NCBI GenBank assembly: GCA_942492125.1
Contig: CALODM010000035.1
Span: 434,001-498,000 of the forward strand
Length of the DNA stretch: 64,000 nt
Source: BCD1 sp942492125
GTDB lineage: Bacteria > Bacteroidota > Bacteroidia > Chitinophagales > Saprospiraceae
Direction of reading: 5' to 3'
In this document: piece by piece, positions 56,158-64,000 of the stretch
How the letters are laid out: every line of letters begins with the position of its first letter
Numbering within the stretch: position 1 is the stretch's first letter
Notes under the pieces: generated by a model
Told to the model about the DNA's origin: nothing
Seen by the model: only the letters and a program-made list of their open reading frames with translations
Databases searched by the model: none
Program-made: the position numbers and the translations under genes

Positions 56158-57073
56158 ACCCGCTCCTATCCTGGGTACAGCCATGTGGGGCTGGACAACT
56201 CCCAAAGAAACCTGTTTTCAATTGCTGGACTATTTTTATGGAAAAGGGTTCAGGCAGGTAGATACGGCCACCAACTACCCCATCAACAAAAAAAACGACG
56301 ATTTTCGGAAAGCCGAGAAAATCCTCCGGGAATGGATTGTAACTCACGGCATTACCGACCTGGAAATTATTGTCAAAACAGGTAGCCTGAACAACCAGGG
56401 TGGATCCGAGCATAATTTAACCAAAAGCTTTCTGTTACTGGTCCTTGATGAATACGAATTTCTTTTTCATCAAAACCTCCATACCTTTTCTATCCACTGG
56501 GATAACAGAAGCGAGCACTCCGAAATTACCGACACTTTTGAAGCCTTCAGAATTGCAGAAGGAAAAGGCCTGAAAATCGGATTGTCCGGGGTGAGACATC
56601 CCGATATATACTCAAAGATTAATGAAACATACGACATGAAGTTTCGCATCCAGATGAAACACAATATCCTTTATTCGGATTTTGCCAGGTATGCCCCACT
56701 CCATTCTTCCGGAACTTTCTTAACCTATGGCATTAATGCAGGAGGCATCAAACTCGACCAAAATTCACTCGGGGAAAACAGTTCTTTAAAAGCAAGGGGC
56801 GGAAGTCCGGCATTAAGCCAAAAAGTGACTCCTGCCTTGTTGGAAATCATAAAAAAAGCCAATCGAAATGAAAACCGGGAAGCCATTCAAAATATGAACC
56901 AATGTGGTCTTTGTTTTGCCTGGCACCAGGAAAAAGTAGAAGGTATATTGCTCGGAACCTCACAACTGGAGCAATTGGAAGATTCCCTGGCGTTTTTGAA
57001 ACATTTATCCGAATTTGATTACAGCGATTTATTCAGTGACCTCATGGAATTACATCAAACCTTTACACCATAA
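56147..57073 (+). CDS. Aldo/keto reductase family protein
   Basis: 308-aa TIM-barrel oxidoreductase-like protein. The AKR residues appear in order: Asp and Tyr in VDTATNYPINK (about 38-45), Lys in IIVKTGS (about 77) and His in FSIHWDN (about 118), so the catalytic tetrad looks complete. GLSGVRHP and the late ILLGTSQLEQLEDSL are the cofactor-binding part. It starts inside the 3' end of the GT2 gene and is followed after 12 bp by the FAD oxidoreductase gene; the three probably modify or synthesise one glycan or small molecule (inference). Confidence 0.82.
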   Translation: MENKPAPILGTAMWGWTTPKETCFQLLDYFYGKGFRQVDTATNYPINKKNDDFRKAEKILREWIVTHGITDLEIIVKTGSLNNQGGSEHNLTKSFLLLVLDEYEFLFHQNLHTFSIHWDNRSEHSEITDTFEAFRIAEGKGLKIGLSGVRHPDIYSKINETYDMKFRIQMKHNILYSDFARYAPLHSSGTFLTYGINAGGIKLDQNSLGENSSLKARGGSPALSQKVTPALLEIIKKANRNENREAIQNMNQCGLCFAWHQEKVEGILLGTSQLEQLEDSLAFLKHLSEFDYSDLFSDLMELHQTFTP

Positions 57074-57085
57074 TCTTTTGCGATC

Positions 57086-58228
57086 ATGAAAAACGTAAAA
57101 AAATACGATTTTGCGATTATCGGAGGAGGCATTTTTGGGATATATGCCGCGCTATATTTGTCCGGAAAAGGGTTGAAGGTTTGCGTTGTCGAAAAAGAAG
57201 CTGAACTGATGAAAAAAGCTTCTGTGGTCAACCAGGCAAGGTTACACAGTGGTTACCACTACCCCCGAAGCGTAGCCACAGCAGTCATGTCCAATGAAAA
57301 TAAAGCCAGATTTACAGAAGACCATAAAGCGTTCATCAATTTTCATTTTGAAAAATATTATGCCATAGACAGATATGGCTCCTTCACTGATCCCCTTCAA
57401 TTTGAACGGTTCTGCAGACATATCGGTATAAAATGTGAAAGAGTTGAGGATCATCCATTGTTCAACTACCATCGTCTTGAAGCTCTGTATTCCACCATCG
57501 AGTATAGTTTTGACCCTTTTTTGATAGCTCAATACTACCGGGAAAAAGTTAACGGAGTAAAAGATATTTCTATTATTTATGAAACTTTTGTCCGTTCGGC
57601 TGAAGCGCAAAGTGGCCTTTGGGCACTGGAATTAGAACATGTGGAAAATCAACGGAAGCAGGTGATCGAAGCTACCCAGGTAATCAATGCCACCTACTCC
57701 GCAAGCAACGCCGTAAATGCATTGTTTGGAATGTCCGATATTGACCTGATGCATGAAATCTCTGAAATTGCCTTAATGACCTCGCCCCAATTGAAAGAAA
57801 TCGGCCTGACGGTCATGGATGGTCCTTTTGGATCTATCATGCCTTACGGTCTGTCAGGTTTATTATCCCTATCTTCCGTAGTCTACACCCATCATAAGGT
57901 TTCTTACGAAAAAACACCCCATTTTAATTGTCAGGAAATAAACAAGGATTGCACCCCGGAGCTTACGGGCAATTGCAATGTCTGCCTGGCTTGTCCATCC
58001 ACCCATTATCCAAAAATGATCAAACAAATGGGGCAATACTTTAACGAACAGGTACAATTCCACTATTTTTCATCCCTCTTTACCATAAAATCGAAGCTGA
58101 TGGCTAATTACATTGATGACGGGAGACCAACTGAAATCAGTATTTTGAATGATAATCCACGTTTTTATTGCATATTTGCCGGAAAAATAAATTCCATTTA
58201 TGAAATAGAAAAAGTTGTCGATTTTTGA
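57086..58228 (+). CDS. FAD-dependent oxidoreductase (DAO family) with Cys cluster
   Basis: 380-aa flavoprotein of the D-amino-acid oxidase/glycine oxidase type. The N-terminal dinucleotide motif is IIGGGIFGIYAALYLSGKG (10-28), with the acidic residue VVEKE after the second strand and an RLHSGYHYPRS motif (about 51-61) near the flavin. Unusual is the Cys-rich stretch CTPELTGNCNVCLACP (about 290-305), which could bind an iron-sulfur cluster or zinc. Substrate unknown. Third gene of the GT2/AKR cluster, with a hairpin and the deiminase promoter following. Confidence 0.82.
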   Translation: MKNVKKYDFAIIGGGIFGIYAALYLSGKGLKVCVVEKEAELMKKASVVNQARLHSGYHYPRSVATAVMSNENKARFTEDHKAFINFHFEKYYAIDRYGSFTDPLQFERFCRHIGIKCERVEDHPLFNYHRLEALYSTIEYSFDPFLIAQYYREKVNGVKDISIIYETFVRSAEAQSGLWALELEHVENQRKQVIEATQVINATYSASNAVNALFGMSDIDLMHEISEIALMTSPQLKEIGLTVMDGPFGSIMPYGLSGLLSLSSVVYTHHKVSYEKTPHFNCQEINKDCTPELTGNCNVCLACPSTHYPKMIKQMGQYFNEQVQFHYFSSLFTIKSKLMANYIDDGRPTEISILNDNPRFYCIFAGKINSIYEIEKVVDF

Positions 58229-58238
58229 TGACCTTCTA

Positions 58239-58273
58239 TTGGAAAAAATGATTTTCCAAACCTCATAATTTTG
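58239..58273 (+). promoter_or_regulatory. Promoter of the arginine-deiminase-like gene
   Basis: TTG (58239-58241), 24 bases, then TAATTTTG (58266-58273), an exact TAnnTTTG; the ATG follows at 58309. The spacer contains a small GGAAAA/TTTTCC hairpin that may end the previous transcript. Confidence 0.55.
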
Positions 58274-58308
58274 AACCAACGACCATTCTAGCCTTAACTA
58301 AATTAAAA

Positions 58309-59571
58309 ATGAGTAAGATTCAAGTATCTTCCGAAATCGGAAACCTGAGAAGAGTTATTGTACACCGCCCCGACAGGGGTATTGCAAGAGTGAGCCCGAA
58401 AAGGGCTGAAGAATTATTGTTTGACGATATAGTGTTCCTGCCAAAAATGCAGGAAGAGCATGACGTTTTCACCAGTGTGTTGAAAAGATTTATTGGTGTG
58501 GAAAACGTACTGGAAACCCAGGATTTATTAAAGGAAGCTTTAGAAGTTCAGGTGGAACTTAAGGAGGAACTGATAGACATGGCCATGAGCTTTGAGGAGT
58601 TGCCTTCTTATATTAAAAAAACCCTCATGGAATTGCCCAGTAAAGACCTGGCTAAAGTTTTGATCACCGGATATTATCCGGAAGATCAGCACATTTTATT
58701 CGATCCCATTCCCAATTTTATTTTCACAAGAGATATTGCGGTTACCGTTAATGACCATATCATTATCACCAAAGCCTCCAAGGAAGCCAGAGCCCGTGAA
58801 AATCTCCTGACCAGGTTTATCATCTACGCCCATCCGTTATTCAAATCAGTTACTGAAGGAAAAAGGGTGATTAACCTGAATATGATCGATGATTTCCCGC
58901 CTTCCAAACGCAATGACAAAGTTTCTATTGAAGGAGGTGATGTGATGATCATCAATAAAGACTACCTGCTGATTGGCATAAGTGAAAGGACTACCAGACA
59001 CGCTATTGAATCACTGGCAAAGGTATTGTTCGAAAAAAATATCGTATCTAATGTCGCCATGATCGACGTTCCTAATGAAAGGTCTTTCATGCACATCGAT
59101 ACCTTGTTTACCCAAATAACTGAAACGGATTTTGTGGGTTACAAACCCATCGTGGTAGATGGGCACGGATCCAATGTTGAAGTATTGCATAAATCCGGGC
59201 AGGTTTCTCATTACTGGAGTATTGAAGCCTTTCTCAAAGCTGAGATCAATCCAAACGCCAGGGTAATTCATGCCGGGCAAGGGCTTAGTCCTTACCAGGA
59301 GCGAGAACAATGGACAGATGGTTGTAATCTCGTTGCCATCAAGTCGGGCGTTGCGCTGACGTATGACCGCAACATCTGGACGGAAAAAGCATTTAAAGAA
59401 GCCGGGTATAGGGTTGTGCATGCCGTTGACCTGCTCAAGGCTTTTGACGATGGCATTCTAACGCCTGAAGAAGTTAAAAATACCATAATCACGTTGCCAT
59501 CAACGGAATTATCCCGTGCCCGCGGCGGTTCTCATTGTATGACCTGCCCTATTGAAAGAGACAACATTTAA
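58309..59571 (+). CDS. Arginine deiminase family protein
   Basis: 420-aa guanidino-modifying enzyme of the pentein fold. Motifs: LRRVIVHRPD at the N-terminus, PNFIFTRDIAV (substrate/catalytic Asp), SIEGGDVMIIN, ERTTRHAIE, the catalytic His in FMHIDTLFTQ and the nucleophile Cys410 in RGGSHCMTCP close to the C-terminus. It would hydrolyse free arginine to citrulline and ammonia, but no ornithine carbamoyltransferase or carbamate kinase lies nearby, so it is not a complete arginine-deiminase pathway here. Own promoter; purE follows by 21 bp and may be cotranscribed. Confidence 0.87.
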   Translation: MSKIQVSSEIGNLRRVIVHRPDRGIARVSPKRAEELLFDDIVFLPKMQEEHDVFTSVLKRFIGVENVLETQDLLKEALEVQVELKEELIDMAMSFEELPSYIKKTLMELPSKDLAKVLITGYYPEDQHILFDPIPNFIFTRDIAVTVNDHIIITKASKEARARENLLTRFIIYAHPLFKSVTEGKRVINLNMIDDFPPSKRNDKVSIEGGDVMIINKDYLLIGISERTTRHAIESLAKVLFEKNIVSNVAMIDVPNERSFMHIDTLFTQITETDFVGYKPIVVDGHGSNVEVLHKSGQVSHYWSIEAFLKAEINPNARVIHAGQGLSPYQEREQWTDGCNLVAIKSGVALTYDRNIWTEKAFKEAGYRVVHAVDLLKAFDDGILTPEEVKNTIITLPSTELSRARGGSHCMTCPIERDNI

Positions 59572-59592
59572 TGCAAAATAAAAATCGTTAAA

Positions 59593-60081
59593 ATGGTAAG
59601 CATAATAATGGGTTCAGATTCAGACTGGCCTGTCATGAAAGCAGCAAAAGAGGTATTGGCAGAACTTGGTGTTGCCTTTGAAATCAACATCGTTTCAGCA
59701 CACCGAACACCGGAATATATGTTTGACTTTGCCAAACAAGCACATGAACGCGGAATTAAGGTGATCATTGCAGGCGCCGGAGGTGCTGCTCACCTGCCTG
59801 GAATGGTCGCATCATTAAGTCCTTTGCCGGTCATTGGTGTCCCGGTGAAATCCTCCAACTCTATCGACGGCTGGGATTCTATTTTGTCTATTTTGCAGAT
59901 GCCCAATGGTGTCCCTGTGGCAACAGTGGCACTCAATGCAGCCAAAAATGCCGGCATACTCGCCGCCCAGATCATTGGTGTCCAAAACGAGGAGGTCTTG
60001 CAACGGATTATCAAATTCAAGGAAGGACTCAAGCAGAGTGTTGCCGAAAAGAGGAAAAACTTATTGAACAAGGAAGGATAA
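59593..60081 (+). CDS. purE: N5-carboxyaminoimidazole ribonucleotide mutase
   Basis: 162-aa class I PurE that rearranges N5-CAIR to CAIR in purine synthesis. The phosphate loop MGSDSDWPVM (6-15), catalytic His37 in SAHRTPE, and GAGGAAHLPGMVAS are all present. The separate PurK gene is not in the window. It starts 21 bp after the deiminase stop and ends before a strong bidirectional terminator. Cytoplasmic. Confidence 0.95.
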   Translation: MVSIIMGSDSDWPVMKAAKEVLAELGVAFEINIVSAHRTPEYMFDFAKQAHERGIKVIIAGAGGAAHLPGMVASLSPLPVIGVPVKSSNSIDGWDSILSILQMPNGVPVATVALNAAKNAGILAAQIIGVQNEEVLQRIIKFKEGLKQSVAEKRKNLLNKEG

Positions 60082-60100
60082 GAATAATGTGTTGAAACAA

Positions 60101-60139
60101 AAAAACCGAATTCCCCCACAAGGTGAATTCGGTTTTTTT
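60101..60139. terminator. Bidirectional terminator between purE and the OmpA/TSP3 gene
   Basis: AAAAACCGAATTC (60101-60113) pairs with GAATTCGGTTTTT (60125-60137), followed by T on the plus strand and A-run/T-run on the other, serving both convergent genes. Confidence 0.88.
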
Positions 60140-60158
60140 GTGTGTGCAAAACCTCCGG

Positions 60159-61616
60159 CTATTCGATGTACAACAAAAACTCAACCCGACGATTCAATCC
60201 ACGTCCGAATGCCGTTTTATTATCCCCAATCGGGACGGTTTCCCCATAACCTTTGTAAGACAATCTCTTCGGGCTGACACCTTTAGAAATCAGGTATTGC
60301 ATACAGGATTTTGCTCTATCCTCCGACAGAACCATATTTAAATCGTCGTTACCTACGTTGTCCGTATGGCCGGAAATAGTCAACCTGTGTCCCACATATT
60401 CTTTCATGATATCTACGATTTGATCCAGTATCACGAAGGATTCCTCCTTCAAGGTCGCTTTACCGGTTTCAAATCGCACAGCGCGCATGGCAAATTCCAG
60501 CACTTCTTTCACTTCTTCTTTAATTTCAGGGCAACCTTTGTTATTTACCAAACCTGGCTGATCAGGGCATTTATCTTCAGAGTCGATCACAGAGTCACCA
60601 TCCCTGTCCGGGCAACCACCGGTTGATGCTGGCCCAGGCAAATCAGGGCAGTCATCATCTTTGTCAGCAATATTATCCCCGTCTTTATCCGGGCAGCCAT
60701 TCATCAGCTTTGTTCCCGGCAAATCCGGGCAATTATCATCCTTATCTGCCAAACCATCATTATCTCTGTCAGGACAACCATTTGTAGCAGCTGTTCCGGC
60801 TAATTCGGGGCATGCATCTTCCATATCAATGATTCCATCACCATCTGAATCAGGGCATCCATTAAAAGCTTCAAGTCCGGCCACCTCCGGGCAATCATCC
60901 TTATTATCAGGGATTTTATCCATATCTGTGTCCGGACAGCCATTGGTATTCCGGGGGCCTTTCAAATCCGGACAATCATCCTTCAGATCAATGATTCCGT
61001 CGCCATCTGAATCAGGACACCCCTTACTCGAAGCCGGTCCGGCTATGTCGGGACAGTTGTCTTCAAAATCAGATACTCCGTCGCCATCTTTATCCGCCTT
61101 GACAAAATTGTAAATATATCCCAGGCCGAGCTGTAAATTATTGCGATCAGTTTCCTGAGACATTCGGTATTCTCCCTGGGCATTGATGATGGAATTTTCA
61201 CCAACTATATAATGTAATCCAACGCCCAGCGGAACATTGAAACTGGAGCGGTTATCCTCATTGACAAATCCACCTCCGCCAAAGACATAAGGAATAAATT
61301 TATTCCCTGCCTTTTCATACTTAAACTGAAAAAGGGCATCCATGCTCACAATAAAACGGTTGTTTATGTCCCCGGGGACATTGGCCACTCCGACCTTAAA
61401 AGGTAAAGACAAATTCAGGAAGTTATTGAATCCATGCAGGTAGGACAATTCAATTCCATTGGTGATGTTCAAACTGTCGATGCCATTGGGAATACCATAA
61501 TCGATAAATAATAATTTGGCTCCCAGGCCACGAATGTTTTTAGGGTTTTCCTGTGCTGAAAGTGTAGTGTTGGTGAGCAGGAAAATGCCCAGCAAAAGGA
61601 TCATTGTTTTTCTCAT
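60159..61616 (-). CDS. OmpA-family outer-membrane protein with seven TSP3 repeats
   Basis: 485 aa from ATG at 61616 (MRKTMILLLGIFLL), which gives a signal peptide ending TLSAQ; 16 in-frame residues upstream are not signal-like. An eight-strand-type N-terminal beta-barrel region (about 25-170) is followed by seven 27-aa thrombospondin type 3 calcium-binding repeats (D.DGDGI.D..D.CP.......GCP) and a C-terminal OmpA domain (LTISGHTDNVGNDDLNMVLS, then RAKSCMQYL) that binds peptidoglycan. A typical Bacteroidota outer-membrane/peptidoglycan link protein. The 81-bp DNA periodicity (about 60520-61100) is coding. Confidence 0.9.
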   Translation of the reverse strand: MRKTMILLLGIFLLTNTTLSAQENPKNIRGLGAKLLFIDYGIPNGIDSLNITNGIELSYLHGFNNFLNLSLPFKVGVANVPGDINNRFIVSMDALFQFKYEKAGNKFIPYVFGGGGFVNEDNRSSFNVPLGVGLHYIVGENSIINAQGEYRMSQETDRNNLQLGLGYIYNFVKADKDGDGVSDFEDNCPDIAGPASSKGCPDSDGDGIIDLKDDCPDLKGPRNTNGCPDTDMDKIPDNKDDCPEVAGLEAFNGCPDSDGDGIIDMEDACPELAGTAATNGCPDRDNDGLADKDDNCPDLPGTKLMNGCPDKDGDNIADKDDDCPDLPGPASTGGCPDRDGDSVIDSEDKCPDQPGLVNNKGCPEIKEEVKEVLEFAMRAVRFETGKATLKEESFVILDQIVDIMKEYVGHRLTISGHTDNVGNDDLNMVLSEDRAKSCMQYLISKGVSPKRLSYKGYGETVPIGDNKTAFGRGLNRRVEFLLYIE

Positions 61617-61661
61617 ATTGTTAATCGGTTGAAAAGTGGAAACACTTAAAATGCAATAATA

Positions 61662-61669
61662 CAAAAATA
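61662..61669 (-). promoter_or_regulatory. -7 box upstream of the OmpA/TSP3 gene
   Basis: TATTTTTG on the minus strand, an exact TAnnTTTG, 45 bases before the preferred start. It overlaps the in-frame upstream codons, which supports the downstream start. Confidence 0.45.
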
Positions 61670-61829
61670 AAAGTTACGACGAAAGCTTAAGTAATAGTCA
61701 CTGACAATCTATTGAACCAAAAAACAAAAAAATTACAGAATCCCTATATGGTGAAATTAAATATTGTGTATATTGATGCTGATTTCACAAATTTTATTTA
61801 TTCACCTATTTTCAAAACTATCTATCAAA

Positions 61830-63356
61830 ATGAATTTCAAGAACATTCTTTTGACCCTCAGCATTGGAATATTTTTGCTGGGTTGTAGCAAAGAGAACAT
61901 CAACGACTTAGAGCAAGACTCAACCAAAATTCCGTCCAGGGCAGCAGTAACTGCCGTTGTGGAGGCACACCTGGAAACAGGAAAAGTTTACAACTGGGAA
62001 AACGCCACTCCCGAGATCCTGGCCGGAGCTTTGGTACACAGTGATTCCGTAGCTTTCGTAGGGTACAAACCCGCCGACGAAACCAATATTAAAGACAAAA
62101 TACATCTGATCAACGTACAGGAAACTGCCTGGAAAAATGCCCGCCAAAAAGTAATTGATGCCATCCTTGAAACAACCAACGAATTATTTCCGGATGCCAA
62201 CTACACGGAGGCAGATCTGCTGCTGAGTGATGAAACCGAAACCTTTCCCTCTATTGACATCAAAATTTTCCATCCCACGGTTGTGGACATGTTGAGGAAA
62301 ATGCCGGAGGTGCGTTACGTGGAACCCGGTTCCTATTCCCTGGACGAAGTTCAGTACAGAAGTGACTCCGGATGTGGCGGTAGTCCTCCGAGCTCTATTC
62401 AGGCTGCCGATTATACCTCAACTGCACCTAATGCCAAAATTTCCTGGCATCTGGACTACATGAATGTCCCTGCAGCCTGGAGTACCACCACCGGGGATGG
62501 CGTTACTGTTTGCCTGATCGACACCGGGGTATCTCCCAATCAGAGCAAATTGGGCAGCAGTTTCAACTCCGGCCAGTCTCAGGGCCGTTTTATCAATAAA
62601 TATGGCACCTACGTAAGCTCCTGGTGGTGGTGGGCATCTCCGGACGGTCCGAATGATGACTGTGGCCATGGTACTTCCATGGCAGGATTGATCGCAGCTC
62701 CTCGCGGTTATGACGGCACCTCCATCGGTGTGGCCTATAATGCAGATCTTGTTTCTGTTCGTGGTACGGGAGATGTAGTCATCAACGGCTCAAAAGAAAA
62801 AACAGGGGTGCGTGACGGTTTGAAAATTGCAGGGGACCGCAGCGATGTGAAGATCGTCAGCATGTCTATAGGAGATATTTTCTGGAGCAATAAGGTTGCC
62901 GATGGTGTTTATTATGCTTACAACAGGGGGAAAATGATCATCGCGGCTGCGGGGACCTCTACTTCATTCACCAACTGGTGGGGTGTTATCTTCCCGGCGA
63001 CCATGAATGAAACCGTTGCCGTGACCGGCGTGAAGGACGGAAGTCCAATGGTTGAGTGTGACGTTTGTCATACCGGGAGTGATGTTGATTTTGTAGCCGT
63101 TATGCAGCGAAGAAATGATAATTCCAGAACTGCCCTCACACTGGCCATGAGTGGCAACCAGGTGGACAGAGTTGGTGGTTCTTCTGCCGCTACTGCAACC
63201 ACTGCCGGTATTGCAGCACTTATCTGGTCTACCAACTTATCCCAGACAAGATCCCAGGTTTATAATAAAATGAAAACAGCAGCTTCTAATTATCCGTATA
63301 AAGACAATGAATTCGGATGGGGTATCATAGATGCTGCACAGGCGGTTGGTAACTAA
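61830..63356 (+). CDS. S8 (subtilisin-like) serine protease lipoprotein
   Basis: 508 aa from ATG at 61830; upstream in-frame codons to 61764 do not fit a lipoprotein signal. The signal ends FLLGC (Cys19). A propeptide-like region (about 20-175) precedes the subtilase domain: Asp231 (CLIDTGVS), His280 (CGHGTSMAGL), Ser452 (GGSSAATATTAG). The oxyanion-hole Asn, normally in AAAGN, is replaced by Thr376 (IIAAAGTSTS). Two CxxC-like Cys occur in VECDVCHTG. There is no T9SS tail; it is presumably tethered to a membrane by lipid. Activity is probable, but the Thr substitution may slow catalysis. Confidence 0.85.
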   Translation: MNFKNILLTLSIGIFLLGCSKENINDLEQDSTKIPSRAAVTAVVEAHLETGKVYNWENATPEILAGALVHSDSVAFVGYKPADETNIKDKIHLINVQETAWKNARQKVIDAILETTNELFPDANYTEADLLLSDETETFPSIDIKIFHPTVVDMLRKMPEVRYVEPGSYSLDEVQYRSDSGCGGSPPSSIQAADYTSTAPNAKISWHLDYMNVPAAWSTTTGDGVTVCLIDTGVSPNQSKLGSSFNSGQSQGRFINKYGTYVSSWWWWASPDGPNDDCGHGTSMAGLIAAPRGYDGTSIGVAYNADLVSVRGTGDVVINGSKEKTGVRDGLKIAGDRSDVKIVSMSIGDIFWSNKVADGVYYAYNRGKMIIAAAGTSTSFTNWWGVIFPATMNETVAVTGVKDGSPMVECDVCHTGSDVDFVAVMQRRNDNSRTALTLAMSGNQVDRVGGSSAATATTAGIAALIWSTNLSQTRSQVYNKMKTAASNYPYKDNEFGWGIIDAAQAVGN

Positions 63357-63363
63357 GGATACT

Positions 63364-63481
63364 GGTTAAAATATTTCAAGGGGTTCAAAGGGGTTCAAAG
63401 GATTGGAATTTGTTGCGCTTAACCGCAAGCCAGGCAGGGATGGGAACCGGAACCATTAGAACTTCTTGAAATATTTTAACC
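63364..63481. repeat. 118-bp inverted-repeat unit
   Basis: GGTTAAAATATTTCAAG (63364-63380) and its exact complement (63465-63481) enclose 84 bp that begins with two direct copies of GGGGTTCAAA. It lies between convergent genes; it could be a very small mobile remnant or a long-range terminator hairpin. Confidence 0.7.
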
Positions 63482-63523
63482 AATTGATAGCCAGCCACCC
63501 GGAACTACTGAAACCAATAAAAA

Positions 63524-64000
63524 TCAATCACCCCCGATCTCCGGTACCTGCGGCTTGTTAACAGCAATCAAATACCCCAAAGAAACATGCAATGTATGAG
63601 AAAAGTGTTGATATTCACCCAGCAGATCTCCGTTCATGTCGGTGAAACGAATCTCCCCAAGAGAATTGATGCCATGCGACCATCGAACCTCCGTAAAAAA
63701 ACGTTCCACCGTAAATTTAAATCCGCCTGTCAGGGCAAACTCCCAGGGTCGTTGTCCGAAAACGGATAATTGATTCTCCACAACTACATCATTTCTCAAT
63801 GTTTTCTGGCCGATCAGATACCCAACTTCGGGGCCTGCTTCAAAAGACAAGGGCCCTGCTTTATATTGCAGTAAGAAAGGCATAGTCAAATAGGTTAGTT
63901 TATACTGCCAATAAGCTTCCAATGGGTTTGGCATACTCAAATCCAGCGGACTTTGTCCTCCCTTTTGAGAAAATAACAATTCAATTTGTCCGGATAATTT
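63524..64000 (-). CDS. Outer-membrane beta-barrel protein (PorT-like), partial
   Basis: C-terminal 158 residues of a gene whose start lies beyond the window edge; the frame is open through 64000 (KLSGQIELLFSQKGG...). Alternating hydrophobic/aromatic strands (YKLTYLTMPFLLQYKAGPLSFEAGPEVGYLIG, split here: strands near YLTMPFLLQY and FEAGPEVGYLIG) and a terminal HTLHVSLGYLI are typical of the small outer-membrane beta-barrel/PorT-like family of Bacteroidota. It ends with a short polar tail (NKPQVPEIGGD). Function unknown; PorT itself is involved in T9SS, but most homologues are not. Confidence 0.7.
   Translation of the reverse strand, partial: KLSGQIELLFSQKGGQSPLDLSMPNPLEAYWQYKLTYLTMPFLLQYKAGPLSFEAGPEVGYLIGQKTLRNDVVVENQLSVFGQRPWEFALTGGFKFTVERFFTEVRWSHGINSLGEIRFTDMNGDLLGEYQHFSHTLHVSLGYLIAVNKPQVPEIGGD

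Noticed and set aside
60520..61100. 81-bp DNA periodicity as a minisatellite or CRISPR
   Set aside because: It is the coding sequence of seven 27-aa TSP3 repeats in the OmpA-family protein.

Overview
The window is chromosomal DNA from a Bacteroidota bacterium, most likely of the Saprospirales (Lewinella/Haliscomenobacter-like; an inference from protein style, not a search). The main signs are many secreted proteins ending in a type IX secretion (T9SS) sorting domain, a gliding gene (gldC), a TonB-dependent receptor, a Bacteroidota-type SRP RNA, and several promoters matching TAnnTTTG with a TTG/TTTG about 18-24 bases upstream. There are no rRNA or tRNA genes, no prophage and no CRISPR array.

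Layout. 1-12.4 kb: a DnaQ-like exonuclease/GIY-YIG fusion, an array of four ~137-bp hairpin repeats, T9SS cargo (PKD/Kazal protein, dockerin/cohesin-like protein, matrixin-like metalloprotease, a frameshifted PKD protein) and an aldose epimerase. 12.4-21.2 kb: lpd, a DUF4139 protein, a large divergent ClpB-like AAA+ protein with a release-factor-like tail, rmuC and a small Cys-rich membrane protein. 21.3-24.8 kb: a secreted peptidylarginine-deiminase-like enzyme, then a 404-bp inverted-repeat element interrupted by a 1257-bp IS110-family element. 24.8-32 kb: the threonine-to-glycine genes (SDR threonine dehydrogenase, kbl) with an EamA transporter, an HsdR_N-like nuclease, fsa, SRP RNA, gldC, copA. 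32-43.4 kb: a lipoprotein, a frameshifted TonB receptor with a pseudo-hydrolase partner, a lysyl-endopeptidase-like protease, and M49 and M28 peptidases. 44-51.5 kb: a beta-lactamase-fold lipoprotein, accC and accD (convergent), a hotdog thioesterase, a choice-of-anchor B T9SS protein, and the second, empty copy of the 404-bp element. 51.9-64 kb: a three-gene envelope operon (two coiled-coil proteins plus a solute-binding/OmpA fusion), a GT2/aldo-keto reductase/FAD oxidoreductase cluster, arginine deiminase-like, purE, an OmpA/TSP3 protein, an S8 protease and a partial beta-barrel gene.

Most interesting observations. (1) The IS110-family element has a readable bridge RNA upstream of its transposase. 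Two stem-loops carry guides matching, on both sides of an AT core, the target (the terminal inverted repeat of the 404-bp element) and the element's own donor ends. The empty copy at 51.5 kb confirms the boundaries to the base: 393 + 11 = 404 bp. The transposase has two frameshifts. (2) The promoter-led three-gene operon at 51.9-55.2 kb looks like an undescribed inner-membrane to peptidoglycan sensing complex. (3) The AAA+ protein combines a degenerate first ATPase site with a release-factor-like C-terminus. Single-base frameshifts in a PKD protein and the TonB receptor, besides the transposase, are either real decay or assembly errors. The reading was by eye only; family names come from motif recognition.
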